A DNA stretch of 64,000 nucleotides from Macrostomum hystrix (taxonomy: Eukaryota; Platyhelminthes; Macrostomidae): the NCBI GenBank assembly GCA_950097015.1, contig CATNEN010000039.1:15842501-15906500 (forward strand). Reading direction: 5' to 3'. Under the pieces are notes generated by a model. That model searched no databases, had not been told where the DNA came from, and was given only the letters and a program-made list of their open reading frames with translations. Shown here in pieces: positions 45,652-56,206 of the stretch; within the stretch, counting starts at the first letter, position 1, and the number at the start of each line of letters is the position of its first letter. Both the position numbers and the translations under genes were made by a program.

Positions 45652-46015
45652 CAGTAGAAAGACAATTGGGGGGGCATTTCAAATGCCCCATTTTTTTTTC
45701 AGAACCCAATAAAAAACTTAACCAATCGCCATAAAAAAGCAGAAAATGGTCTAAAACCCGAACTATTCAACGAAACAAACTTTTCTGCATACAAAATTAA
45801 ATAACAATATCTGCTATAATTGTCTATTTTTCATATTTATATCATTGAACGAATATGGATTAACCATAGAGGTTCATACAGAGCAATGCGACTTGTCCTT
45901 GTCACAAGGGTCTCAAGGGTCTTCTACAAGAATGGCTGAATACCTCGACGATGCTGGCATCGGACGGCTTTGAAAGTTGGTTGATTGTAAAAGTTGGAAA
46001 GTTTTCTTTCTACTG
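45652..46015. mobile_element. TIR element (MITE), 364 bp
   Basis: Starts CAGTAGAAAGACA and ends TCTTTCTACTG, an inverted terminal repeat. Internal blocks (TTTCAAATGCCCC, AACCAATCGCCAT, ACAGAGCAATGCGACTTG, GGACGGCTTTGAAAGTTGGT) follow the order of the longer copy at 54758. No open frame of transposase length. Confidence 0.75.
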
Positions 46016-46377
46016 TTAATATTAAGGTAGAACCAGTGTGCATTAAAGTACATTAAACCAGCGTGTTAAAATTCGCTTAAATTAAACGCATCACTCATAT
46101 ACCATGAAAAATAGGGACTAACGTGTCCCTATCACACAACGCTGAGATCTGTAAGCAGATTACATAAAAGCCAGAAGCTAATGGTCGCTTAATTATCACC
46201 TGCGGTCTTGCAGTCCGTATCCAAGGTATTATAGACCCAGTGATAAGGCAACTTATACTATAGCCTTTCAAGCCAAAATTTGCGTCAAAATTTGCGTCAT
46301 TCAGAACAGCTAGCCACAATAGCCTACTGGAACCAGCTAAAAAGCACTCAAAATCTCGAGAGCAAACGCTGAAAAAT

Positions 46378-47456
46378 ATGTCCAGCTGCGATGTGATTAA
46401 TGCAGACGATGTCAGCTGCCAGATCTGCAGCGAGGAGATGAAACGACCGACCTCCTTGAACTGCCAGCACACGTTCTGTCTGGAGTGTCTGAAGAAATGG
46501 CACAGAAGCTCAGGCCAGTTTGTGTGCCCAGTGTGCCGACAGGTGACGCCGAAGCTGCCGGAGCAGCTGTCTCAAAATCTGGCCATGGTCAAGCTGATCG
46601 AGGCCAGGCGAATGCTTGAAGCGGAGAGAATCGTCAGCCAACTGCCGAGGAGCTGCAACAAGTTCGTGAGCAGTCCTCGGAGGCGGCGCGTGAAGCAAAG
46701 GAGAAGCTCGACAGAGTCTAGCGCTGCCTGTCGGATGTCGAGTCGAAGCTGCTCCAAGCGGTGGCAGCGCAGTGGGACCGGGCCGAGAACTCACTGGGCT
46801 CTCTCGTGAGGCATCACGAGCAGCGAGCCAGGTGGGCAGCCGAGGCCGAGCAGGTGAGGCGGGCTGTTTTCCAAGGTGGCACATTCGACGACGCGAAACA
46901 TGTTCTCGCTGCATCGCCACGGACGCCACCGTCAGAATTTCTGAGAATCAGAGAGGATGGCGAAGAGTTTGCAGACAAACTGACAGCCATTTTTGCCTCC
47001 CAGTTGACGAAACTGCTGATGACTGAGAGGTAGGTTGAATTAGAATCTTATCCAATAAGTGACTGCACACGTTTCCATCGCGACTACGAATAATTTCGTA
47101 GAGGAGATGGTCAGAGGCAACAGCAGCGACAAGAAATTCAATGTCTGCTAGTTCAACAGAAAGAACAGCCAGTGCCACAGCAAACAAAACAGCAGCAGCA
47201 GCTACAAGGACAGCGGTACCAACTACAAGAATTGCAAATGCACCAGCAAGAGAGTCACAGACGACAGGAGATAAGCACGAAGGAGCTACGGCCAGCGAAC
47301 CGAATCAACTTATCCATGCCAGCAGAACCGGATTCCCGGCTCTACACTTCCACGTCAAGACCTGCGGCCGAACCAAATAAAAGCCTGCCATCGCTGCCGC
47401 CGATTCGGCCCGAAACACATTCAAGAAATCGACCAAATCCGCATGCAAACCAATGA
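46378..47456 (+). pseudogene. RING-finger gene copy 1, frameshifted
   Basis: Paralogue of the gene at 49688. Exon 1 (46378-47029) starts with an ATG and an intact C3HC4 RING (CQIC, then CQHTFCLECLK, then CPVCR), so an N-terminal E3-like domain is still encoded. Relative to copy 2, seven bases are missing after CTGCCG near 46646, shifting the frame. In the original frame a C-to-T change also makes a TAG (GTCTAGCGC, about 46720). The coiled-coil frame resumes as an open stretch from about 46761 to the donor at 47030. A 72-bp intron and a glutamine-rich exon 2 (47102-47456, joining codon AG|A) complete the ancestral gene. As it stands, translation from the ATG gives a 143-residue RING fragment with a foreign arginine/serine-rich tail. 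Either a pseudogene or a truncated RING protein. Confidence 0.75.
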
Positions 47457-47574
47457 ACGGTACGCTTGCCTCGAAACTAAGATTGCCAAAGCTTACCAAC
47501 GATCAAGACATGTTAGAATTAAGGAGCTGAGTGGAAAAAGCGGTTTAAGGTTCGCATTAAGGTTCCACGGCTTT

Positions 47575-47705
47575 TCGAAAAATTAACGCCTTTGAGGGAC
47601 AACCTGCAAGGCGTTGTTAGTGTTCGCACTTCCTGACGATGAGAAAGTCAGGGCAAGTGTACGCTCGTACACTCCTGTGTGAGTGTGTACTCAGGAGTCA
47701 GCAGA
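47575..47705 (-). repeat. Interspersed repeat, family A copy 2 (inverted)
   Basis: The reverse complement reads CTGACTCCTGAGTACACACT, then GCCCTGACTTTCTCATCGTC, then CTTGCAGGTTGTCCCTCAAA, matching the copy at 30335-30460 block for block. The hairpin CCTGAC(9 nt)GTCAGG is perfect here. Confidence 0.65.
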
Positions 47706-48058
47706 ATGGGAAACAGACACCAAATTGCCCACCGCGACAGCAGATTTACCGCATTACTTTAAAAGGCCATGCAGTTTACACAGAATGATAATTTCGTATT
47801 TTTTGCTTTCCATGATGTTAAAGGCATAAATTAGCATATTGTACGAGTTTCACATTTGTTGTCAAATCTATTGTTTTATCTATCACTCATTTTGCTAATT
47901 TGTAAATTGTGGTGAAATATGCATTGTATAGTCATGTTCATTCACGATAATTTAGAATTCGACAAGCTAATTGGTCTGTAATATGGGCTAAAATATACGG
48001 TGCGCAATGCCTCTTAATCTACTCCATGGAGCTTTTCTAAACCTTCTTGACACAGATT
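47706..48058. other. AT-rich spacer
   Basis: Nothing recognisable on either strand. Confidence 0.5.
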
Positions 48059-48059
48059 T

Positions 48060-49065
48060 ATCCCTTTGTCTCATCTCTCCCGTTTCTCATCTCTCCCGTG
48101 TCTCATCCCTCCTGTGTCTCATCTCTCCCGTGTCTCATCTCTCCCCTGTCTCATCTCTCCACTGTCTCATCTCTCCCGTGTCTCATCTCTCCCGTGTCTC
48201 ATCTCTCCCGTGTCTCATCTCTCCCGTGTCTCATCTCTCCCGTGTCTAATCTCTCCCGTGTCTCATCTCTCCCGCGTCTCATCTCTCCCGCGTCTCATCT
48301 TTCCTTTTCTCATCTCTCCTGTGTCTCATCTCTCCCCTGTCTCATCTCTCACCTGTCTCATCTTCCACCTGTCCCATCTCTCCCGCGTCCCATCCCTCCT
48401 GTATCTCATCTCTCCCGTGTCTCATCCCTCCTGTGTCTCATCTCTCCCGTGTCTCATCCCTCCTGTGTCTCATCTCTCCCGTGTCTCATCCCTCCTGTGT
48501 CTCATCTCTCCCGTGTCTCATCCCTCCCGTGTCTCATCCCTCCTGTGTCTCATCTCTCCCGTGTCTCATCTCTCCCGTGTCTCATGTCTCCCGTGTCCCA
48601 TCCCTCCTGTGTCTCATGTCTCCCTTGTCTCATCTCTCCCTTGTCTCATCTCTCCCGCGTCTCATCTCTCCCGTGTCTCATCCCTCCTGTGTCTCATCTC
48701 TCCCGTGTCTCATCTCTCCCATGTCTCATTTCTCCCGTGTCTCATCCCTCCTGTGTCTCATCTCTCCCGTGTCTCATCTCTCCCGTGTCTCATCTCTCCC
48801 GTGTCTCATCTCTCCCGTGTCTCATCTCTCCCGTGTCTCATCTCTCCCGTGTCTCATCTCTCCCGTATCTCATCTCTCCCGTGTCTCATCTCTCCCGTGT
48901 CTCATCTCTCCCATGTCTCATCTCTCCCGTGTCTCATCCCTCCTGTGTCTCATCTCTTCCGTGTCTCATCTCTCCCGTGTCTCATCTCTCCCGTGTCTGA
49001 TCCCTCCTGTGTCTCATCTTTCACCTGTCCCATCTCCCCTGCGTCCCATCTCTCCCATGTCTTAT
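48060..49065. repeat. Pyrimidine-rich minisatellite, 16-bp unit
   Basis: About 63 copies of TCTCCCGTGTCTCATC with CCCTCCTG and CGCG variants. All plus-strand frames remain open as a 16-residue cycle (SLPCLISPVSHLSRVS), which is not evidence of a gene. Confidence 0.93.
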
Positions 49066-49673
49066 AGGATTTAAAAATTTGAGATGAGCATATTTTAGAA
49101 TAACTAAAAACATAAAAAGTTGCAATCAAATAATTGTAAAAGTAAAAAAATTCTGCTTATAGTGTTTTTGTCGCTAAACGAAGGTTCATTGTGTTGGCTG
49201 TATTGGAAATTTCAAAATCAGGAATTCTATTATAGCAAGATTAAAAAAGGTAAACAGCAAGACTAACGAACACGGGCCTGCCAAGTACGCCTCTAGATGT
49301 CTCTGATGTACAGTTAACTGGCACTGACACGGGCATGGCGAAAAGAATATCAGTTAGCTTTCATGACGTTGATGTACACTCTATAGGCTAGTTTAAACCC
49401 TCACTTTTACTCGTAAACCCTCACGCGTTCAATTCCTTTCATCTCTCTCTAAACTGCGTACAAACTTCATGTAATTTTACCCCGAAGAATGCACAGGAGA
49501 AGAGAGGCTGTGCCATAAGCTGGGGTGTGAGATTGAAACTGAAAATGAACAGCGCTAAACACATCGCGGAAATATTAAGGTGTTCATGACTAGCATAAAA
49601 GCAACAGTGATGTGCAATAATTTTTCTAGCCTTTATTTAGAACACAACTCAAGTTTAGGCTAAAATTTTACAG
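49066..49673. other. Upstream region of RING gene copy 2
   Basis: AT-rich, no exon recognised. It ends in TAAAATTTTACAG, a good acceptor 14 nt before the RING ATG, suggesting trans-splicing or an unseen 5' exon. Confidence 0.45.
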
Positions 49674-49687
49674 AACAGACCGAAAAA

Positions 49688-52600
49688 ATGTCAGAGCTGA
49701 GATCTGTGATTAATGAGAACGACGTCAGTTGCCCGATCTGCCGAGAGGAGATGAAGCGACCGACCTCCTTGAACTGCCAGCACACATTCTGCCTGGATTG
49801 TCTGAAGAGCTTGCACAGGAGCACAGGCCGGCTGCAATGTCCTAACTGTCGAGAAATGACGCCGAAGCTGCCGGAACAGCTGCCTCAAAATCTGGCTATG
49901 GTCAAGCTGATCGAGGCCAGGCGGATGCTCAGGGCGAGGCGAGTCGCAAGCAAGCTGCCGACTGTCGAGGAGCTGCAACAAGTTCGTGAGCAGTCCTCGG
50001 AGGCGGCGCGTGAAGCAAAGGAGAAGCTCGACAGAGTCCAGCGCTGCCTGTCGGATGTCGAGTCGAAGCTGCTCCAAGCGGTGGCAGCGCAGTGGGACCG
50101 GGCCGAGAACTCACTGGGCTCTCTCGTGAGGCATCACGAGCAGCGAGCCAGGTGGGCAGCCGAGGCCGAGCAGGTGAGGCGGGCAGCCGAACAGACAACC
50201 GACGGTCCGCTTCCCAGCTTGGCCAAGCCGGAAGCACCGACTGAGCCGACTGTGGAGAGCCTGACACTGCGCGACGATGGCGAGTTGTTTGCAGCCGAGC
50301 TTGCCGCTCAATTTGCTGCTGAGTTGAGCAAGCTTCTGTCCCCGCCGGCCACTGCGGCGGCAGCTGCTGATGCTTCGTCAACAAGCAAACAAGCAAAAGA
50401 AGCACCTGATGCGTGAGTCTGCTCAAGTTGTTTTCCTTAGCTAGCAGTTCAGAGTTAACATAGGAGAGACCACACTGTATTTAACCTCTTGGGAGAGACC
50501 ACTCTATATTTAACCTCTTGGGAAAGACCACTCTATATTTAACCTCTTGGGAAAGAGCACTCTATATTTAACCTCTTGGGAAAGACCACTCTATATTTAA
50601 CCTCTTGGGAAAGACCACTCTATATTTAACCTCTTGGGAGAGACCACTCTATATTTAACCTCTTGGGAAAGACCACTCTATATTTAACCTCTTGGGAAAG
50701 ACCACTCTATATTTAACCTCTTGGCAGAGACCACTCTATATTTAACCTCTTGGGAAAGACCACTCTATATTTAACCTCTTGGGAAAGACCACTCTATATT
50801 TGACCTCTTGGGAAAGACCACACTATATTTAACCTCTTGGGAAAGACCACTCTATATTTAACCTCTTGGGAAAGACCACTCTATATTTACCCTCTTGGGA
50901 AAGACCACTCTATATTTAACCTCTTGGGAGAGACCACTCTATATTTAACCTCTTGGGAAAGACCACTCTATATTTAACCTCTTGGGAAAGACCACTCTAT
51001 ATTTAACCTCTTGGGAGAGACCACTCTATATTTAACCTCTTGGGAAAGACCACTCTATATTTGACCTCTTGGGAAAGACCACACTATATTTAACCTCTTG
51101 GGAAAGACCACTCTATATTTAACCTCTTGGGAAAGACCACTCTATATTTAACCTCTTGGGAAAGACCACTCTATATTTACCCTCTTGGGAAAGACCACTC
51201 TATATTTAACCTCTTGGGAAAGACCACTCTATATTTAACCTCTTGGCAGAGACCACTCTATATTTAACCTCTTGGGAAAGACCACTCTATATTTAACCTC
51301 TTGGGAAAGACCACTCTATATTTGACCTCTTGGGAAAGACCACTCTATATTTGACCTCTTGGGAAAGACCACACTATATTTAAACTCTTGGGAAAGACCA
51401 CTCTATATTTAACCTCTTGGGAGAGACCAATCTATATTTAACCTCTTGGGAAAGACCACTCTATATTTAACCTCTTGGGAGAGACCACTCTATATTTAAC
51501 CTCTTGGGAGAGACCAATCTATATTTAACCTCTTGGGAAAGACCACTCTATATTTAACCTCTTGGGAGAGACCACTCTATATTTAACCTCTTGGGAGAGA
51601 CCACACTATATTTAATCTCTTGGGAGAGACCACTCTATATTTAACCTCTTGGGAGAGACCACACTATATTTAATCTCTTGGGAGAGACCACTCTATATTT
51701 AACCTCTTGGGAAAGACCACTCTATATTTAACCTCTTGGGAAAGACCACTCTATATTTAACCTCTTGGGAGAGACCACACTATATTTAATCTCTTGGGAG
51801 AGACCACTCTATATTTAACCTCTTGGGAGAGACCACACTATATTTAATCTCTTGGGAGAGACCACTCTATATTTAACCTCTTGGGAAAGACCACTCTATA
51901 TTTAACCTCTTGGGAGAGACCACTCTATATTTAACCTCTTGGGAGAGACCACTCTATATTTAACCTCTTGGGAGAGACCACTCTATATTTAACCTCTTGG
52001 GAAAGACCACTCTATATTTAACCTCTTGGGAGAGACCAATCTATATTTAACCTCTTGGGAAAGACCACTCTATATTTAACCTCTTGGGAGAGACCACTCT
52101 ATATTTAACCTCTTGGGAGAGACCAATCTATATTTAACCTCTTGGGAGAGACCACTCTATATTTAATCTCTTGGGAGAGACCACTCTATATTTAACCTCT
52201 TGGGAAAGACCACTCTATATTTAACCTCTTGGGAGAGACCACTCTATATTTAACCTCTTGGGAGAGACCACTCTATATTTAACCTCTTGGGAGAGACCAC
52301 TCTATATTTAACCTCTTGGGAAAGACCACTCTATATTTAACCTCTTGGGAGAGACCACTCTATATTTAACCTCTTGGGAAAGACCACACTATATTTAACC
52401 TCTTGGGAAAGACCACTCTATATTTAACCTCTTGGGAGAGACCACTCTATATTTAACCTCTTGGGAAAGACCACACTATATTTAACCTCTTGGGAAAGAC
52501 CACTCTATATTTAACCTCTTGGGAAAGACCACTCTATATTTAACCTCTTGGGAGAGACCACTCTATATTTAACCTCTTGGGAGAGACCACACTATATTTA

Positions 52601-53652
52601 ATCTCTTGGGAGAGACCACTCTATATTTAACCTCTTGGGAAAGACCACTCTATATTTAACCTCTTGGGAAAGACCACTCTATATTTAACCTCTTGGGAAA
52701 GACCACTCTATATTTGACCTCTTGGGAGAGACCACTCTATATTTAACCTCTTGGGAGAGACCAATCTATATTTAACCTCTTGGGAAAGACCACTCTATAT
52801 TTAACCTCTTGGGAGAGACCACTCTATATTTAACCTCTTGGGAGAGACCACTCTATATTTAACCTCTTGGGAAAGACCACTCTATATTTAACCTCTTGGG
52901 AAAGACCACTCTATATTTAACCTCTTGGGAGAGACCACTCTATATTTAACCTCTTGGGAAAGACCACTCTATATTTAACCTCTTGGGAAAGACCACTCTA
53001 TATTTAACCTCTTGGGAGAGACCACTCTATATTTAACCTCTTGGGAGAGACCACTCTATATTTAACCTCTTGGGAAAGACCACTCTATATTTAACCTCTT
53101 GGGAAAGACCACTCTATATTTAACCTCTTGGGAAAGACCACTCTATATTTAACCTCTTGGGAAAGACCACTCTATATTTAACCTCTTGGGAAAGACCACT
53201 CTATATTTAACCTCTTGGGAAAGACCACTCTATATTTAACCTCTTGGGAGAGACCACTCTATATTTAACCTCTTGGGAGAGACCAAAAGACAGACCTTTT
53301 AGGAAGTCATTGTTTGGGGTGTTTATTTCAGGTTTTTTCCTTGTGGATAGAGCAATTGACTTACGACCAAGATGTCTGGAGTTCAAACCTAAGCTCCATT
53401 CTCCTTCGCTTCAGTTCAGCCTGTAGTAGAATGTGTGTCAGCATTAGCTGGAGTAGAAATTAGGGTGCGTGTGACAGCCTCCCACGCGTCCATGGACTCA
53501 ACAGTAACTCATTGATAGACATAGCGTTTCTTTGTAACTTCAGCGACAGCTCAATTCAGCAGCCGGGTGATCAGCAGCAACCGCAGTCACAGCGGCGACC
53601 TGAGCGAGTTAAACGTGTCTTGGTACTCAAATACAAGCCCAGGTTGGATTGA
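49688..53652 (+). CDS. RING-finger / coiled-coil protein, probable E3 ubiquitin ligase
   Basis: Two exons: 49688-50412 and 53544-53652 (GTGAGT donor, TAACTTCAG acceptor, split GC|C codon), 277 residues. A C3HC4 RING lies at about residues 14-57 (CPIC, CQHTFCLDCLK, CPNCR), the TRIM/RNF-type arrangement that binds two zinc ions and recruits an E2 enzyme. An alanine/glutamate/arginine-rich segment follows (about 95-175), predicted to be a coiled coil. There is no B-box or C-terminal SPRY/NHL domain, so it is not a full TRIM protein. Exon 2 is glutamine-rich (QQPGDQQQPQSQRRPE) and ends in a basic tail, KRVLVLKYKPRLD. The 3,131-bp intron is almost entirely a 29-bp minisatellite. The upstream paralogue at 46378 is broken. 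Substrate and pathway are unknown. Confidence 0.85.
50460..53285. repeat. Intronic minisatellite, 29-bp unit, about 97 copies
   Basis: A 29-bp unit with core CTCTTGGGAAAGACCACTCT followed by ATATTTAAC. GGGAGAG/GGGAAAG, CACACTAT and CAATCT variants are arranged in recurring blocks. It makes up about 90% of the RING copy 2 intron, whereas the equivalent intron of copy 1 is 72 bp with no array. Confidence 0.95.
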
Positions 53653-54340
53653 TTGGAAAAATACATCAACGACACCCAAGACTTCAATAATCTGATTGTT
53701 CTGATTTTCAGCTTAATTCTGTGAGAAATGATTTCTACAATTAGATTATTATCGAATTTACTTTCACACAGAACCACAAATTCTAACAAACATTTTTATC
53801 AAATACGAGGGGTGTTTCAAAAGTAACGAGCATGCTAACAACGGTAAATAGCGTTTATATGCTCATTCTAGATAAAGTACGGTGTTTTATTGAGTGGAAC
53901 ATTGATTCTAACAAGCGTAAACAAATCATCGTAACGCAATTTAAATAAGAAATGTACTTTTAAAGATTTCAATAACGTTTGCGTTTGAAAATTAAGAAAA
54001 ATTCCTGTTAAATAGGCGTATTTAAATTTGTAAAAATGTAACAAAGGGAATTAGTTAACTCACTCCACTCTACTAATATATCGAGAGTAGCATTGTATGT
54101 GCTTTATCACACAACAATCTTGGAGTTGTGCAAAGGTGCACTGTAACAAAATATACTGGATAATAATGTGATTATACAATACAACTAAGCTTGTGTGGTA
54201 CCTAAGTGCTTTTTCATTTAAAGAAAGTTTTTTAAATATATAATTTATGCGACTCCAAATTTACAGATATTGACATCTAAAATCTTTGCGTTTGAAATCT
54301 TTAGGCAGAACTAAATAATTTTTTTGTGAACCATCGAACT
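53653..54340. other. AT-rich spacer with a mariner-like end
   Basis: At 53804-53830 TACGAGGGGTGTTTCAAAAG resembles the terminal repeat of Tc1/mariner-type elements, beginning with TA. No partner inverted repeat or transposase was found, so it is at most a remnant. Confidence 0.35.
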
Positions 54341-54344
54341 CGCG

Positions 54345-54595
54345 ACTTGACAGTTAGGGGTTCGATTTCCGACTCCGCTAAAACAGTTTGTGCTCTTCAG
54401 CACGCCACTTAACTCTGCATTGCTTTAGTTCACGCAGCTGTTAAACGGGTAAAAAGCATTGGCTCAGGTGGGTGTGTCGTCCCCCAGTCCATGGACTGAA
54501 CAGCCGTACGCAGCTTTCAGATGCGCCGCGCAATAGCTGCGGCTGTGCTGTCGGCTGCACATCTGACCCGATGGGGCAGGTGTAATAAATTATGT
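54345..54595 (+). mobile_element. tRNA-related SINE-like element, copy 2
   Basis: The left end contains GGGGTTCGATTTCC (54357-54370), close to a pol III B box, preceded by a tRNA-like ACTCGCGACTTGACAGT. The body then matches the 43180 copy in reverse order: ACTTAACTCTGCATTGCTTT, CAGTCCATGGACTGAACAGC, CGCAATAGCTGCGGCTGTGC, TGTCGGCTGCACATCTGACC, GGGGCAGGTGTAAT. The order head-to-body supports a SINE oriented on the plus strand. Confidence 0.68.
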
Positions 54596-54757
54596 TGTGT
54601 TATTAAGTAGTAGAACAGAAAATTAATTTTACCTAACCCAGCAAGGTCAGACGTACAGCCAGTGGCCACACAGCTGCTATGCCTCCCAGTTGATTAAAGT
54701 AGACAACAATCGTACAACAAGTTCAACATTAAGTCCGAGGTAACTGTTTCCGTTTGA

Positions 54758-55854
54758 CAATAGAAAGACCACGGCTGGCATTTGAAATACCCAGTTTTCC
54801 TTTTTCTGTATCTATACCAAAATATTTAACCAATCGGCATGAAAGTCCATGGAATATGGTGGGGCTAAAATATTATTACTTTTAACCCCTCAATGCGATG
54901 AAACAACTTTCAGAATCACAAAACATTCTCATCGAGGTGTCTGGTGGCAAACCACCAATAGAGGCAAAGTTTCATTTTCACTATTTCGGCTTCATTAACA
55001 GTAGGACTACCAAGCCATTTTGCCGCCCGTTTTTATACCAAGGGGGGGACCCCCTGAAATTTTTTTGGCAGCGCCTGAATGCTAACAGCGTTGGGTGGTG
55101 ACTGACTGGCTGACAGACTAGACGATGGTGTCCTGCTGTCGAGCTGCTCCTAGTATTTTACGAGTAGCTTAATCAGTGAAATTTGAGAAATTCGCGTCAG
55201 GGTGTCCATTGTGGCCTAGTTCCACCTGTTGTTGCCCTTGTAGGTCCAGCAAATCCGTCTAGATAAAGGTCGGTGACCACCGAAGTCGGAGATGATGCAG
55301 GCACATTCGGGTGACATGCTGATAAAGTTTGAAGGTCTGGAAAGGCCGCACTGAGGCGCAGTGCAAATTCGTGTATAGGGATGTATGAAATACACTAGCT
55401 CTTATGGGAAAAATCGGACCTTCAGCCAGAAACATTGAATATCTCGACGGTCTGAAGAGCTGGCGACTTGTTTCTTGTTTCAGAAGATGCGCAACAAAAA
55501 GTTGGCCCGTGTTCTTGAGTTTCGTGTGCTTGCTTTTTTCCGTTCGGGTGCAGCAAAAAAAATTCCCCCCTCCCTTGGTAGTTCTACTGTTTGACTGATT
55601 CAATTTTCATTTTTGAACCAATATGGATTCGCTAATCAGGTTTGCACAGAGCAATGCTACTTGTTCTTGTCACCAGTGTCTTCGACAAGAATCGCTGAAT
55701 ATCACGACGATGAAGACGTCGGACTGCTTTGAAAGTTGGTTCATTGTAAATCGGTCATTCGGTTTGGGAGCTGTCGTGAAGTAGGCACTGGGTATTTGAA
55801 ACTCGGACCCTGTGGTTCTTCCCCAGTGGGAAAAACAGCGTGGTCTTTCTACTG
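54758..55854. mobile_element. Longest TIR element copy, about 1.1 kb
   Basis: The left end is CAATAGAAAGACCACG; the right end is CGTGGTCTTTCTACTG, its near-perfect inverted complement. Internal blocks are shared with the shorter copies at 24985, 38988 and 45652. The middle (about 55020-55620) is absent from those copies, so they look like internal-deletion derivatives. Frames inside are short and unrelated to any transposase I recognise, so this is a non-autonomous element. Confidence 0.75.
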
Positions 55855-55982
55855 CTATGGGAGGAGCGACTGCAGTTGTCCGCTCGACGCAACACTGTTT
55901 TTCTAAGATGTGTCACATTGTACTCTGTCACGCCAGTAGAATGTAACGCATTTCCCCGGCATGGATCGAGTTCCGCCTGTGT

Positions 55983-56155
55983 CTAGCAATGCGAGCTGCT
56001 AACGAGATGCACAAAGAACTCCAGCCGGTCACGCGTCTCCAGGCCGCAGCGGCTGCACTTGAACGGATTCTCGCAGCCGTGGCAGGCCATGTGGAGGTCA
56101 AACATCAGCGGCTCCTTGAACACGATGCCGCAGAAACTGCACTCGCCCCAGCGAA

Positions 56156-56206
<51 letters not shown>

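Noticed and set aside
48007-49074. Three overlapping Ser/Leu/Pro/Cys-rich plus-strand frames
   Set aside because: 16-bp repeat artefact; all frames give the same peptide cycle.
54345-54380. Possible functional tRNA gene
   Set aside because: Only a B-box-like half is visible and it is fused to a repeated SINE body; no cloverleaf can be drawn.
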